Numbered from the stretch's first letter, positions 15,592 through 25,153 are shown. The stretch: 64,000 bases of DNA from JAYFRC01 sp034926415 (GCA_034926415.1 JAYFRC010000011.1:1-64000), one strand, 5' to 3'. Numbers and translations: made by a program. The notes: generated by a model from the sequence alone, not told the origin.

Positions 15592-17286
15592 TTATTTTTT
15601 GAATCCGTCCTTTAGACTTACGCTTCTGTTGAACACGAGGCGGCCGGGAGCGCTGTCTTTGTTGTCAAGGCAGAAATAGCCCTGGCGCATGAACTGGAAG
15701 GCCGCCGGAAACGTCGCGTCACGCAGTCCCTGCTCGACCTTGCAGCCCGTCAGCGTCTCGAAAGAGTCAGGATTGAGGCAGGTCATGAAGTCCTTGCCCT
15801 CGCCGTCGGGGTCCGAGTCGACGAACAGGTTGTCATAAAGCCGGATTTCGGCGTCTACTGCTGTAGCCGCGTCGACCCAGTGTATCGTGCTCTTTATCTT
15901 GCGGCCGTCGGCGGGATCACCGCCGCGTGAATCCGGATCGTACTCCGCCAGAACTTCGGTCACGTTTCCGTTTTCGTCCTTGACGCAGCCTGTGCACTTC
16001 ACGACGTACGCGCCCTTGAGCCGGACTTCGTTTCCGGGATACAGGCGGAAGAACTTGCCGACCTTTTCCTCCATGAAATCTTCGCGCTCAATGAACAGCT
16101 CGCGTCCGAACATGACGGAGCGCATGCCGTCCTCCGGACGTTCCGGGTTGTTCTCGACCTCAAAGGCCTCGCTCTTCCCCTCGGGATAATTCGTTATCGT
16201 CAGCTTGATAGGGCGCAGTACGGCCATAGCGCGCTTGGCGGTCATATTGAGGTCCTCGCGGAGGCAATGCTCGAGAAAGCCGAACTCGACAGTCGAATCG
16301 GCCTTAGAAACGCCGATGCGGTCGCAGAAATTGCGTATGGACGCGGGTGTGTAGCCGCGGCGGCGAAGGCCGCAGATAGTCGGCATTCTCGGGTCGTCCC
16401 AACCGCTGACGACATTCTCCTCAACGAGGCGGCGGAGCTTGCGTTTGGACATAACGGTATAGTTTATACCGAGGCGCGCGAACTCTATCTGGCGGGGCTT
16501 GGCCTCAGTCGGAATATGGTCGCGGACCCAGTTGTAAAGCGGCCTGTGAGACTCAAACTCGAGCGAGCACAGCGAATGAGTTATCCCCTCTAGCGCGTCC
16601 TCGATCGGGTGGGCAAAATCGTACATCGGGTAGATGCACCACTTGTCGCCCGTACGGTGGTGCGCCATATGGTTGATGCGGTAGAGCGCCGGGTCGCGCA
16701 GGTTGAAGTTGCCGGAGGCAAGGTCTATCCTGGCGCGAAGCGTCATGGCGCCGTTCGGGAACTCTCCCGCCTTCATACGGTGAAACAGATCGAGGCTCTC
16801 CGCCGCCGGCCTGTCGCGGTACGGGCTCTGGGCCGGGTGTGTCAGGTCGCCGCGCATTTCCTTCATCTGCTCCGGAGTAAGCTCGCATACATAAGCAAGC
16901 CCCTGTTTTATAAGTCCCTCGGCAAATTCGTACATTTTATCAAAATAGTCGGACGCGTAGTAAAACCTGTCGTCCCATGTGAAGCCGAGCCAGAGTATGT
17001 CCTCTTTTATCGCGTCGACGTACTCCTCGTCCTCTTTCGTGGGGTTGGTATCGTCCATGCGGAGGTTGCACATTCCGTTGTATTTTTCCGCTGTGCCGAA
17101 ATCTATGCTCAGCGCCTTGCAGTGGCCTATATGAAGATAGCCGTTGGGCTCCGGAGGAAACCTTGTGTGCACCGTCTTTCCCTGAAACTGACCGCCCTCC
17201 GCGATGTCCTCGTCGATGAACGCGTGTATAAAATTCCTGCTCTCCGGCGTTTCGCCGGTTTCAGGCGTTTTTGTTTCCTCGGCCAT
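15592..17286 (-). CDS. glnS: Glutaminyl-tRNA synthetase
   Basis: Charges tRNA-Gln with glutamine. Class Ic enzyme of 564 aa: HIGH motif in EPNGYLHIGHCKA (residues 52-55), the KMSKS equivalent VMSKRKL near 270, and a C-terminal anticodon-binding beta-barrel (PIKLTITNYPEG and following). The ATG at 17286 follows AAGGAGTG; the GTG at 17295 lies within that ribosome site. GlnS is not universal in Firmicutes, many of which use GatCAB instead, so its presence suggests direct charging or both routes. A near-perfect promoter lies upstream. Confidence 0.95.
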   Translation of the reverse strand: MAEETKTPETGETPESRNFIHAFIDEDIAEGGQFQGKTVHTRFPPEPNGYLHIGHCKALSIDFGTAEKYNGMCNLRMDDTNPTKEDEEYVDAIKEDILWLGFTWDDRFYYASDYFDKMYEFAEGLIKQGLAYVCELTPEQMKEMRGDLTHPAQSPYRDRPAAESLDLFHRMKAGEFPNGAMTLRARIDLASGNFNLRDPALYRINHMAHHRTGDKWCIYPMYDFAHPIEDALEGITHSLCSLEFESHRPLYNWVRDHIPTEAKPRQIEFARLGINYTVMSKRKLRRLVEENVVSGWDDPRMPTICGLRRRGYTPASIRNFCDRIGVSKADSTVEFGFLEHCLREDLNMTAKRAMAVLRPIKLTITNYPEGKSEAFEVENNPERPEDGMRSVMFGRELFIEREDFMEEKVGKFFRLYPGNEVRLKGAYVVKCTGCVKDENGNVTEVLAEYDPDSRGGDPADGRKIKSTIHWVDAATAVDAEIRLYDNLFVDSDPDGEGKDFMTCLNPDSFETLTGCKVEQGLRDATFPAAFQFMRQGYFCLDNKDSAPGRLVFNRSVSLKDGFKK

Positions 17287-17316
17287 AGTTCTCACTCCTT
17301 GGTAAAATATCCATTT

Positions 17317-17345
17317 ATTATAGTCTTTGAGGTTTTATACGTCAA
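17317..17345 (-). promoter_or_regulatory. Sigma-A promoter of glnS
   Basis: Minus-strand TTGACG (17340-17345), 17 bases and TATAAT (17317-17322). It overlaps the last codons of the upstream toprim gene. Confidence 0.8.
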
Positions 17346-17937
17346 GCTTGCCGTAAAGCGCCAAAAACTCAGCGCGCGGCATAAGTATGTTCAGCGCGTC
17401 CAACATGGCGTTCGCCGTCAGATGCTCCGGCAGGCTAAGGCTCTTCAGCAGCTCCCCGCGCCTCGCCGCGCTTCCCTGTCCGCCCGCGAGTCCAAGCAAA
17501 AACAGGTCTGCCTTTGTAATCGGCTCACCCAAAGCTCGTTTTTCGTCCAAGTCCTCAAACGTCGCTCCGGCGCGCTTAAGCGCCGATATAAGCGTCTCCG
17601 GCGTCATGCCCTCGACGCCTATTTTGCCCTCTTTGCCCGGCTCGCGCTTGCGCTTTTCCTTGCCGTAAACGTCCGGTATATACGCCTGCTTCAGCATATC
17701 TCCCGGTATCGCGCCCTTCAGGTGATTGCGTATCAGAAAGCCCGCGCCGTCGCTGTCGGTCAGGATTATCAGTCCGCGCTTTTCGGCGAGCAGGCGGAAA
17801 AAATCGAGCTTCTCCGCGTCCCTGAAAATTCCGAAGCCGTTCGTCTCCACTATCGTCGCGTCGACGATCTGCGACAGGGCGTTCTTGTCATAGCGCCCCT
17901 CGACAAGTATTACCTCTTTTATCCTCGGTTTATCCAT
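17335..17937 (-). CDS. Toprim-domain ribonuclease M5-like protein (DUF4093)
   Basis: 200-aa protein with an N-terminal toprim fold: KEVILVEGRYDKNALSQIV with the catalytic Glu in VEG, and the acidic TDSDGAG motif near residue 65. A C-terminal DUF4093-like half follows (GVEGMTPETLISALKRAG). This is the RNase M5 (RnmV) architecture, which trims 5S rRNA precursors. In Clostridia these proteins often sit next to other replication genes, so the assignment to 5S maturation is likely but not certain. The ATG overlaps the holA stop (ATGA). Confidence 0.75.
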   Translation of the reverse strand: MDKPRIKEVILVEGRYDKNALSQIVDATIVETNGFGIFRDAEKLDFFRLLAEKRGLIILTDSDGAGFLIRNHLKGAIPGDMLKQAYIPDVYGKEKRKREPGKEGKIGVEGMTPETLISALKRAGATFEDLDEKRALGEPITKADLFLLGLAGGQGSAARRGELLKSLSLPEHLTANAMLDALNILMPRAEFLALYGKLDV

Positions 17938-18989
17938 CAGCGCTCCTTCGCGCTCTGCGCCAGCTGCATCAGCAGTAGCTTCAGCACATCCGCGCTGTCG
18001 GTTCCCTTTGTCTTCATATCGAGGTCGGCTCTGCGGCAGAGCGCTACGCCGTCCCGGCACCATTTTTTCGTGAAGCTGCGCGCCGACTGCATCAGCAGCT
18101 TTGCGGGATAGTCGGAACGCATACCCCAAATATCAACGAGCCAGCTCCTGTCGCGCCCGTTTTCTATGGCTATGCGCGCGGTATAGAGCTTTCGCATTTC
18201 CCCTCCGATAAGCGACAGCAGCCGCACCGGCTCCTCCTGGCGTTTTAGCAGTTTGCCGAGCGTTTCGGCCGCGCCGTCGTAATCGCCGCGCGATATGGCG
18301 TTCGTCATCGCAAACACATCGGCCTCCACTATCGGGTCGGCCACGGCGTTGATATCGTCAATCGTTATCTTTTTGCCCTTGGCGTAAGACGAGATCTTTT
18401 CTATCTCCGGCAAAAGGCCCGTCATCAGCGTGCCGCACATAAATATAAGATGCTCTGCGGCGGCGCGGTCTATCGTCTTGCCGCGCTCAGCAAAATGGCG
18501 GAATATCCAGTTCACGAGGTCGCTCTGTCCCTGCGCCTTGAACTCCACAGCCGAGGCGTACGATGACAGTGCTTCCTTGAGTTTTTTCATTTTACCGTCG
18601 GGTTTGTAGGTTAAGACATCGTAAACGAAAACAAGGCAGCAATAGGGCGGAAAATCCTCAAGCAGTGAGATGAGCTGGTTTCTCTGCGCTTCGTTGAGTT
18701 TATATATATCCATGTCCGTCACGACGACAAGTGTCTTCTCGCTCATCATCGGAAGCGCCTCAGCCGCGTCCGCAATGTTCTGCACGGTCACGACGCGTCC
18801 ATCCAGGCGATGGAGGTTGAAATCCTCGAACCCGTCCGGCACGATGAGTTTTCTTAGCATGCCGAGATAATGAGCGCGAAGATACGCTTCCTCGCCGTAG
18901 AAAATATATACGTTTTCAGGCTCTCCCGCTTTCAGCGCGGCTTTAAGCCGGTCAAATGCTCCGCTGTCCGTTTCTTTTCTCGCCGCCAT
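17937..18989 (-). CDS. holA: DNA polymerase III subunit delta
   Basis: Clamp-loader delta subunit that opens the beta clamp. The 350-aa protein has the family N-terminus VYIFYGEEAYLRAHYLGMLR, the DMDIYKLNEAQRNQLISLLED region and the C-terminal LLQLIGGEMRKLY-like helix (here LSLIGGEMRKLYTARIA). The ATG at 18989 follows AAGGAG; the TTG two codons earlier is too close to that site. It lies 23 bases after comEC, the order common in Firmicutes. Confidence 0.9.
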   Translation of the reverse strand: MAARKETDSGAFDRLKAALKAGEPENVYIFYGEEAYLRAHYLGMLRKLIVPDGFEDFNLHRLDGRVVTVQNIADAAEALPMMSEKTLVVVTDMDIYKLNEAQRNQLISLLEDFPPYCCLVFVYDVLTYKPDGKMKKLKEALSSYASAVEFKAQGQSDLVNWIFRHFAERGKTIDRAAAEHLIFMCGTLMTGLLPEIEKISSYAKGKKITIDDINAVADPIVEADVFAMTNAISRGDYDGAAETLGKLLKRQEEPVRLLSLIGGEMRKLYTARIAIENGRDRSWLVDIWGMRSDYPAKLLMQSARSFTKKWCRDGVALCRRADLDMKTKGTDSADVLKLLLMQLAQSAKER

Positions 18990-19012
18990 TTTCAAGTCTC
19001 CTTAATCTTTCA

Positions 19013-21292
19013 TCAATGCACGGCCACGGTTATGTTTCCGTTTTGGTCCGTGCGGTAAATATCCATGTCCGCCGATTCAAGACGCGCAAGCACGCGGTCG
19101 TTCGGGTGTCCGTAGCTGTTGCTTCCGACCGATATTATCCCCGCTTTTCCCTGCAGCGCATCAAGCAGGTCGTCGCTCGTGGAAGTTTTGGAGCCGTGAT
19201 GAGCGACGAGCAGCACCTCCGTTGCCGGGAGCGCTTCATAAGCCAGCAGCTCTTTTTCACTGGACTTTTCCATGTCCCCGAGAATAAGCGTGTCGAATTC
19301 TCCGCAGGTGCACAGCACCGACAGACATTCCTCGTTGTCGCTTCCGCTTACGAGCGGAGGGAATACTTTGACGCAGGCGTTTCCGAGCGCAAATTCCGTC
19401 TTATCTCTCACGTATGTTATCGGTATCCCGTACTCATTCGCCTCCCGCTCCACCGCGGCGCGGCTTCCTTCGTCATCCTCGATGTCGGGCAATACGAGCT
19501 CGCCCACTTCAACCCGGGCAAAAAACGTCGGGAGGCCGTTGGTGTGGTCGCTGTGGTAATGCGTGAGTATCAGTTTGTCTATCTTGTTATAACCGAGCGT
19601 CTGAAGCGCGTCGGCCGCGCGGTCGCCCGCGTCTATCCATGAGTTCGAGCTTCCGCAGTCCACGAGCACGGCGCTTCCGTCTGAAACCAAAGCCGCCGAA
19701 GCCCCCTGTCCCACATTGATGACTATTTCCTCCATCTTTTCATTACGCGCCTCTATGCGCGGCAGAGCTATAACGGCGGCCAGAGACACTGCGCAGAGCC
19801 CTGCGGCGACCGCATACCGGCTCTTTCTCCCCTTCAGCAAGAGGCATCCCGCAAACATCGTATACGCGTAGACGAGCCAGAGCAGAATATACGGGTTTGC
19901 TCCGTAGACCGCGTGCTCCGGTACATGCGAAAGCACGCTGATGACAGCGAGTATGTAATCCGAAAACATCTGCGGGATTATCGCGATAATGTGAGCCAGC
20001 GGCATCAATATGAAGCCTGCAATAACACTCAGCATACCGAGCGCGAAGGCTATCGAGGCAAACCAAAGGCAGAGCAGGTTCGTAAGCGGCGATATGACGC
20101 TGAAGCAGCCGAAATAATACATGCTCAGCAGAAGCGTGAATATCATTGCTCCTATCGTTGTGGATAAACTGCCCGCGGCAAATTTCCATATTTTTACACC
20201 AACCCTGCGCGCCGGGCTTCCCTTTTCCCTCGCGGCGCTTATCGGACAAAACAGTCTGTAGCAGCGCGAGCCGAAAGCCAGTATTCCCGCTATGGCCGCG
20301 AAGGAAAGCTGGAGACTCACACTCTGCGCGGCGAAGGGATTTTTGAGAAGTATCAGCAACAGCGCAAACCCCATCGCCGTCGGATAGTCGTTCTCACGGT
20401 TAAATATCGGCGCGAGCGACAGCACTATAAGCATGATGCACGCGCGCGTCACAGACGGCGACGCGCCCGTCATAAGCATAAACACCAGCAGCACGGGTAT
20501 CCCGATAAGCGCCGACATACGGCGTCGTTTTCCCGTGAGCAGAAGCACAAGTCCAAACAAAAACGCGCAGTGCATGCCGGAGACGGCGGTAATGTGCATT
20601 ATGCCGGTCTCGGTCATAGCGCTGTACAGCTCGTCTGAAATATCCGTTCGGTCGCCGGTAAGTATTCCCTTCATAAATGCTTCCGCGTCGCCGCTGTACA
20701 ATTCGCCGATTTTTTGCTTTACGGCTTTTGCAAGCACGAGCGGATAATATTTCACAGGCACGGAATCCGCTTGGGTTACAGTCATGTCGCCGTCGGCGTA
20801 AACCAGGAGCCATATCCCTCTAGAAGTAAATGACGTTATGCTTTCCCCGCGTATTTCCGACGCGCTTTTTATTTTCGCGTCCGTAATGACCGTATCGCCC
20901 GGAGATAGATCTTCAAGCGTGTTCCCGCCGTAAAGCCGGACTTTTACCTTTCCGTTTCCGGTCAAAAGATACGCATCCGCGACGTCGCGGTAGCTGCTCT
21001 TTTCAGCGTAGCCGGCTATTTCCAGCGTCACCGTTTCATCAGTACCGGCAAGCTTCTCCGCCGGAGCCTGTATGAGAAGCACAAAAGCGCGCGAATATAG
21101 TGCCCCGGCCACAAACGCCGCGGCAATGATGGCGCATATCCTCCGCCTGTCTCCCTTTTCCGAAACGGCCGCGAAAACGACAAGCGCAGCCGCAGCAGAA
21201 AGCACAACGGCAAACGCCGCCTTCTCCGGCAGATAGCATACGGCAAAAACTCCGGCGGAAAACGCAAACGCAAAGAAAGCGAGTGGCCTCAT
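19013..21292 (-). CDS. comEC: ComEC/Rec2 DNA uptake channel
   Basis: Membrane channel for single-stranded DNA during transformation. The 759-aa protein has N-terminal membrane segments and an OB-like domain (about 60-180), the competence domain with many helices (about 200-500; GDRTDISDELYSAMTETGIMHITAVSGMH is diagnostic) and a C-terminal metallo-beta-lactamase domain with LTHYHSDHTNGLP and VAHHGSKTSTS. Full length. The start overlaps the small XRE gene by 4 bases, so it is the second gene of an xre-comEC-holA-toprim operon. Other com genes are not in this window, so competence cannot be judged. Confidence 0.93.
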   Translation of the reverse strand: MRPLAFFAFAFSAGVFAVCYLPEKAAFAVVLSAAAALVVFAAVSEKGDRRRICAIIAAAFVAGALYSRAFVLLIQAPAEKLAGTDETVTLEIAGYAEKSSYRDVADAYLLTGNGKVKVRLYGGNTLEDLSPGDTVITDAKIKSASEIRGESITSFTSRGIWLLVYADGDMTVTQADSVPVKYYPLVLAKAVKQKIGELYSGDAEAFMKGILTGDRTDISDELYSAMTETGIMHITAVSGMHCAFLFGLVLLLTGKRRRMSALIGIPVLLVFMLMTGASPSVTRACIMLIVLSLAPIFNRENDYPTAMGFALLLILLKNPFAAQSVSLQLSFAAIAGILAFGSRCYRLFCPISAAREKGSPARRVGVKIWKFAAGSLSTTIGAMIFTLLLSMYYFGCFSVISPLTNLLCLWFASIAFALGMLSVIAGFILMPLAHIIAIIPQMFSDYILAVISVLSHVPEHAVYGANPYILLWLVYAYTMFAGCLLLKGRKSRYAVAAGLCAVSLAAVIALPRIEARNEKMEEIVINVGQGASAALVSDGSAVLVDCGSSNSWIDAGDRAADALQTLGYNKIDKLILTHYHSDHTNGLPTFFARVEVGELVLPDIEDDEGSRAAVEREANEYGIPITYVRDKTEFALGNACVKVFPPLVSGSDNEECLSVLCTCGEFDTLILGDMEKSSEKELLAYEALPATEVLLVAHHGSKTSTSDDLLDALQGKAGIISVGSNSYGHPNDRVLARLESADMDIYRTDQNGNITVAVH

Positions 21293-21510
21293 CCCGTCTT
21301 GGACGGCTTTGGGTCGTCGGTCAGCCCGAGAATATAATCCGTACTCGTTTTGTAGTACCGCGCGAGCTTAACGACGGCCCATACGGGTATCTCGCGGAGA
21401 CCGGCTTCATAGCGTCTGTAAACGCTTCGGTGCATATTAAGATAGTCCGCGACCGCCTGCTGGGTTTTGTCATTGTCCTCGCGCAAGTCTTTTATGCGGT
21501 AAAACTCCAT
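21289..21510 (-). CDS. Small XRE-family DNA-binding regulator
   Basis: 73-aa protein that is essentially one helix-turn-helix domain: RIKDLREDNDKTQQAVADYL, NMHRSVYRRYEAGLREIPVW and VVKLARYYKTSTDYILGLTD, the Cro/C1 type with the usual C-terminal helix. Translationally coupled to comEC. A 24-bp palindrome lies over its own promoter 15 bases upstream, so autoregulation of the comEC operon is the simplest reading. No ligand domain. Confidence 0.9.
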   Translation of the reverse strand: MEFYRIKDLREDNDKTQQAVADYLNMHRSVYRRYEAGLREIPVWAVVKLARYYKTSTDYILGLTDDPKPSKTG

Positions 21511-21525
21511 CTGAAATCACCACAA

Positions 21526-21556
21526 AAATGTTACCAAATGGCAACATTTCCAGCAA
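21526..21556 (-). promoter_or_regulatory. Promoter and palindromic operator of xre-comEC
   Basis: Minus-strand TTGCTG (21551-21556), 17 bases and TAACAT (21528-21533). The palindrome AAATGTTACCA-AA-TGGCAACATTT (21526-21549, one mismatch) covers the spacer and -10, the expected place for a repressor. Confidence 0.6.
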
Positions 21557-21659
21557 CAATTGTTTCCATACGGAGCCATCAGTATGTAAATAAATATCCT
21601 TGCGGGAATTGATATCCCGTAAGGACGGAGACAGGCGCCGAAAGGTTTCGATATAGAAT

Positions 21660-21691
21660 CCGTAGGGGCGATTCATGAAGCGCCCCTACGG
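21660..21691. repeat. REP-like palindrome
   Basis: CCGTAGGGGCG and its perfect complement CGCCCCTACGG flank a 10-base loop in the gap between hinT and xre. No T run follows on either strand, so it is more like a dispersed repeat unit than a terminator; only one copy was noticed here. Confidence 0.4.
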
Positions 21692-21745
21692 AAGCGTACA
21701 AAAGTCACACGCGGGCGGGAACGGAATCCCCGCAACAGCGTCCCA

Positions 21746-22084
21746 TCAGCCCGGAGGCCACGTCATGTCCCTGCCCGACAGAACATGGAAATGCAGGTGA
21801 TGAACGCTCTGCCCCGCCTGCTCGCCGCAGTTTGACACGACTCTGAAATCGGTTATCCCCATTTCCTTAGTCAGCTTTGAGATTACCTCGAACGCGTGGG
21901 CAACAATATGCGAATTTTCCGCCGTTATCTCGCCGCAGGACGCTATATGCTCCTTTGGAATCACAAGAAAATGTACAGGGGCCTGCGGGTCGATGTCGTA
22001 AAAGGCGTAGACAAGCTCGTCCTCATAGACCTTTTTCGACGGTATCTCTCCGCCCGCTATTTTGCAGAACAGACACTCTGACAT
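21746..22084 (-). CDS. HIT family nucleotide hydrolase (HinT-like)
   Basis: 112-aa histidine-triad protein that hydrolyses purine nucleoside phosphoramidates. CLFCKIAGGEIPSKKVYEDE is the standard N-terminus; the triad is H96-x-H98-x-H100 in HHLHFHVL, followed by the W-P-P tail typical of HinT. AAGGAGG precedes the ATG. It lies between alaS and the xre-comEC operon. Confidence 0.93.
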   Translation of the reverse strand: MSECLFCKIAGGEIPSKKVYEDELVYAFYDIDPQAPVHFLVIPKEHIASCGEITAENSHIVAHAFEVISKLTKEMGITDFRVVSNCGEQAGQSVHHLHFHVLSGRDMTWPPG

Positions 22085-22121
22085 TTTGCCGAACCTCCTT
22101 TTTACTGATTATAATAAATTA

Positions 22122-24767
22122 TTATTTTGCCTTCTCCGCAACAAAATCGTCCACCGCGGCAAGAGCGTCGTCCAGCTTCAGGAGGTCTTTGCCCCCGCCC
22201 ATGGCACTGTCCGGCTTTCCGCCGCCGCTGCCGCCAGCTATGGCGGATATGACCTTTACGAGTTCTCCGGCTTTTACGCCCTTCGCAACCGCGTCCTTGC
22301 CGCAGACCGCGAGGAAGGTTATCTTGTTATCGCCTTCAACGGCCAGAACCGCGACTATCGCGGGTTCCTTATCGCGGAGAAAATCGCCCATCTGGCGCAG
22401 GGCATTGGCGTCGACGTCGCTTATTGTTTTTGTGATGACTTTCAGCCCAGACACCTCTTTGAATGCCGTCAGACAGTTCTTGGCCTGACCCATGCATTCC
22501 TTTGTCCTGGCCTTTTCAAGAGCGGCGCGCAGTCCCTTCATCTCACCCACGGCCTGCTCGGCCTTTTCGACTACATCCGCGGGGCAGACCTTGAACACGT
22601 CGGACAGATGGGACAGCAGCAAAATGCTGTTGTTCATAAGCTCAATAGACTCTCTGCCGACCGTTGCCTCGATGCGGCGGACGCCGGAAGCTATCGACGC
22701 CTCGGACTTTATGTGAAACGCACCGACCTTGGCGGTATTGTCAAGATGCGTGCCGCCGCAGAATTCCATAGAGAACGTGTCTTTGCCGTCTCCCATGCTG
22801 ACAACGCGGACAATGTCGCCGTACTTTTCACCGAACATTGCAACCGCGCCGAGCTTCTTTGCCTCGGCTATCGGGAGCACCTGTGTATCGACGGTGTCAC
22901 CCTTGAGTATCTCATCGTTGACGATACAGCTTATCCTGTCCAGCTCCTCGGCGCTTATCGCTGAGAAATGCGTAAAGTCGAAGCGAAGCCTGTCGGGCTC
23001 AACAAGCGAGCCGGCCTGATGCACATGCTCACCGAGCACGGATTTAAGCGCCGCGTCCAACAGATGTGTAGCCGAATGCGCGCGCATTATTGCGCAGCGG
23101 CGGTCGGCATCTATCTTGGCAGTCACAACGTCGTCGACAGAGAGCTTGCCCTCGGTCATAACCCCGCTGTGCAGATACTTGCCGCCCTTGTCCTTTTGCA
23201 CGTCCTCAACGCTGAACAGCGCGTCACCGCAGATTATTACACCGTGGTCTGCCACCTGGCCGCCCATCTCGGCATAAAACGGAGTTTTGTCGAGAACAAT
23301 TATTCCCTTGTTGCCCTTGCGAATTTCGGAGCAGAGCTCGCCGTCCGAAACCATAGCAAGTATCTTCGCCTCGGCCTCGCTTTCGGTATAGCCGACAAAC
23401 TCGGACGGGGTGTTGTCGAGGCCGAGGTCTATTCCCGCCCACGCGAGGTCTCCGAGAGCTTCTCTCGCCTTGCGGGCGCGCACGCGCTGCTCTTCCATTT
23501 CCTTATCAAAGCCGGCGCGGTCGAGCTGCATGCCTTCGTCAGCAGCCATCTCCTCCGTCAGGTCTATCGGAAAACCGTAGGTGTCGTAGAGCTTAAAAGC
23601 GTCGGATCCGGAAAACACGGTCTCGCCCTTGGCCTTGTGCTCGACGAGGATTTCTGAAAATATCTTCATTCCGTCGTCTATCGTTCTGGCAAAATTTTCC
23701 TCTTCGACTTTTATGACGCGGGTTATATACGCCTGCTTTTCGCGAAGATCGGGATAGTGCCCTTCGTTTTCATGTATTACGGTGTCACAGACCTTGTACA
23801 AAAACGGCTTGTCCACGCCTAGCAGCTTACCGCGGCGCGCGGCGCGGCGGATAAGGCGGCGCAGCACGTAGCCGCGTCCCTCGTTCGACGGAAGCACGCC
23901 GTCGCTGATCATGAACGTCGCTGAACGGATATGGTCAGTGATTATGCGAAGAGATACGTCTCGCTTATCGCTTTCGCCGTAATGCGCGCCGGTTATCTCG
24001 CTTACCTTGTTGGTGATATTCATAACGGTATCGACGTCGAACAGACTGTCCACGTCCTGACACACTACCGCAAGACGTTCGAGCCCCATACCGGTATCGA
24101 TATTCTTCTGCTTGAGCTCGGTATAGTGTCCCTCGCCGTCGTTATTGAACTGCGAAAACACGTTGTTCCATATCTCCATGAACCTGTCGCAGTCGCAGCC
24201 GGGGCCGCAGCCCGGCTTGCCGCAGCCGTACTTTTCTCCGCGGTCGTAATATATCTCGGAGCACGGGCCGCACGGGCCGCTGCCGTGCTCCCAGAAGTTG
24301 TCCTCCTTGCCGAGACGGACTATATGATCCTCAGGAATACCGATTTCCTTGTGCCAGATATCGTAGGCCTCGTCGTCGTCGAGATAGACCGAAGGATAAA
24401 GGCGCGTCGGATCAAGTCCGACGACCTTAGTCAGAAATTCCCAGCTCCAGTTAATTGCCTCGCGCTTGAAGTAGTCGCCGAAAGAGAAGTTGCCGAGCAT
24501 CTCAAAATAAGTTCCGTGGCGCGCGGTCCTGCCGATGTTTTCTATGTCGCCGGTGCGGATACATTTCTGACAGGTGCAGACGCGGCGGCGCGGCGGCTCC
24601 TGCTCGCCTGTGAAAAAGGGCTTCATCGGCGCCATGCCGGAATTTATAAGCAGCAGCGACGCGTCGTTCTGCGGTATTAGCGAAAAGCTCGGCAGGCGCA
24701 GATGTCCCTTGCTTTCAAAGAAGCTGAGGAACATCTCGCGCAGCTCGTTTACGCAGTATTTTTTCAT
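22122..24767 (-). CDS. alaS: Alanyl-tRNA synthetase
   Basis: Charges tRNA-Ala and edits mischarged Ser/Gly. The 881-aa class II enzyme begins MKKYCVNELREMFLSFFESKGH; it has the catalytic core with LLINSGMAPMKPFF and RHGTYFEMLGNFSFGDYF, the editing domain motif AHSATHLL, the zinc site FCGGTHLDNT and a C-terminal Gly-rich C-Ala domain (GGSGGGKPDSAMGG). The ATG at 24767 follows GGAGGAAG. A T-box leader controls it. Confidence 0.97.
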   Translation of the reverse strand: MKKYCVNELREMFLSFFESKGHLRLPSFSLIPQNDASLLLINSGMAPMKPFFTGEQEPPRRRVCTCQKCIRTGDIENIGRTARHGTYFEMLGNFSFGDYFKREAINWSWEFLTKVVGLDPTRLYPSVYLDDDEAYDIWHKEIGIPEDHIVRLGKEDNFWEHGSGPCGPCSEIYYDRGEKYGCGKPGCGPGCDCDRFMEIWNNVFSQFNNDGEGHYTELKQKNIDTGMGLERLAVVCQDVDSLFDVDTVMNITNKVSEITGAHYGESDKRDVSLRIITDHIRSATFMISDGVLPSNEGRGYVLRRLIRRAARRGKLLGVDKPFLYKVCDTVIHENEGHYPDLREKQAYITRVIKVEEENFARTIDDGMKIFSEILVEHKAKGETVFSGSDAFKLYDTYGFPIDLTEEMAADEGMQLDRAGFDKEMEEQRVRARKAREALGDLAWAGIDLGLDNTPSEFVGYTESEAEAKILAMVSDGELCSEIRKGNKGIIVLDKTPFYAEMGGQVADHGVIICGDALFSVEDVQKDKGGKYLHSGVMTEGKLSVDDVVTAKIDADRRCAIMRAHSATHLLDAALKSVLGEHVHQAGSLVEPDRLRFDFTHFSAISAEELDRISCIVNDEILKGDTVDTQVLPIAEAKKLGAVAMFGEKYGDIVRVVSMGDGKDTFSMEFCGGTHLDNTAKVGAFHIKSEASIASGVRRIEATVGRESIELMNNSILLLSHLSDVFKVCPADVVEKAEQAVGEMKGLRAALEKARTKECMGQAKNCLTAFKEVSGLKVITKTISDVDANALRQMGDFLRDKEPAIVAVLAVEGDNKITFLAVCGKDAVAKGVKAGELVKVISAIAGGSGGGKPDSAMGGGKDLLKLDDALAAVDDFVAEKAK

Positions 24768-24813
24768 GTTGTTTCTTCCTCCAAAATGTGATTTTACAAA
24801 GGTACGCGGGCGA

Positions 24814-25061
24814 CAAAAAATGCTCCGCCCCCTATAAACATAGGGGCGAAGCACGCTTCACGGTACCACCCTAATTTATGCGCTTGCGCATATCTCGGTC
24901 ATCCTCTATCGGGGATGGGGCGTGCCGTTTTCGCGGCCGGCTCGGAAATAGCCGCCCCGCCGCAATGCACGAAGGGCTCGCACCATCCCCTTCTCGCTTG
25001 GTGCCGCTTGTCACAAGGCTCGTTTCTTCATCGCCATTTCAAATATAACAAAACTATTTTA
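24814..25061 (-). promoter_or_regulatory. T-box riboswitch and promoter of alaS
   Basis: The minus strand carries the T-box core AGGGTGGTACCGTG (about 24859-24872), a Stem I region with the GGTGCGAGCC motif, and a terminator hairpin (24822-24853, followed by T6). A GCU triplet at 24950-24952 is a candidate alanine specifier, not proven. The promoter is TTGACA (25078-25083), 16 bases and TAAAAT (25056-25061). Uncharged tRNA-Ala should prevent termination and raise alaS. This fills the gene-free stretch 24768-25153 together with the next promoter. Confidence 0.9.
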
Positions 25062-25100
25062 ACATTATTTGCCCGATTGTCAATATATCAGCCGCTTTTA

Positions 25101-25129
25101 TTGACAAAAATACCGCCCGATTATATGAT
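25101..25129 (+). promoter_or_regulatory. Sigma-A promoter of the uridine-kinase-like gene
   Basis: TTGACA (25101-25106), 17 bases and TATGAT (25124-25129), divergent from the alaS promoter. Confidence 0.8.
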
Positions 25130-25153
25130 TAAAAAAAGGAAGTGAAGGCACGC

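Noticed and set aside
16609..18111. 500-codon plus-strand open frame opposite glnS and the toprim gene
   Set aside because: It crosses several well-supported minus-strand genes and their promoter and has no recognisable domain.
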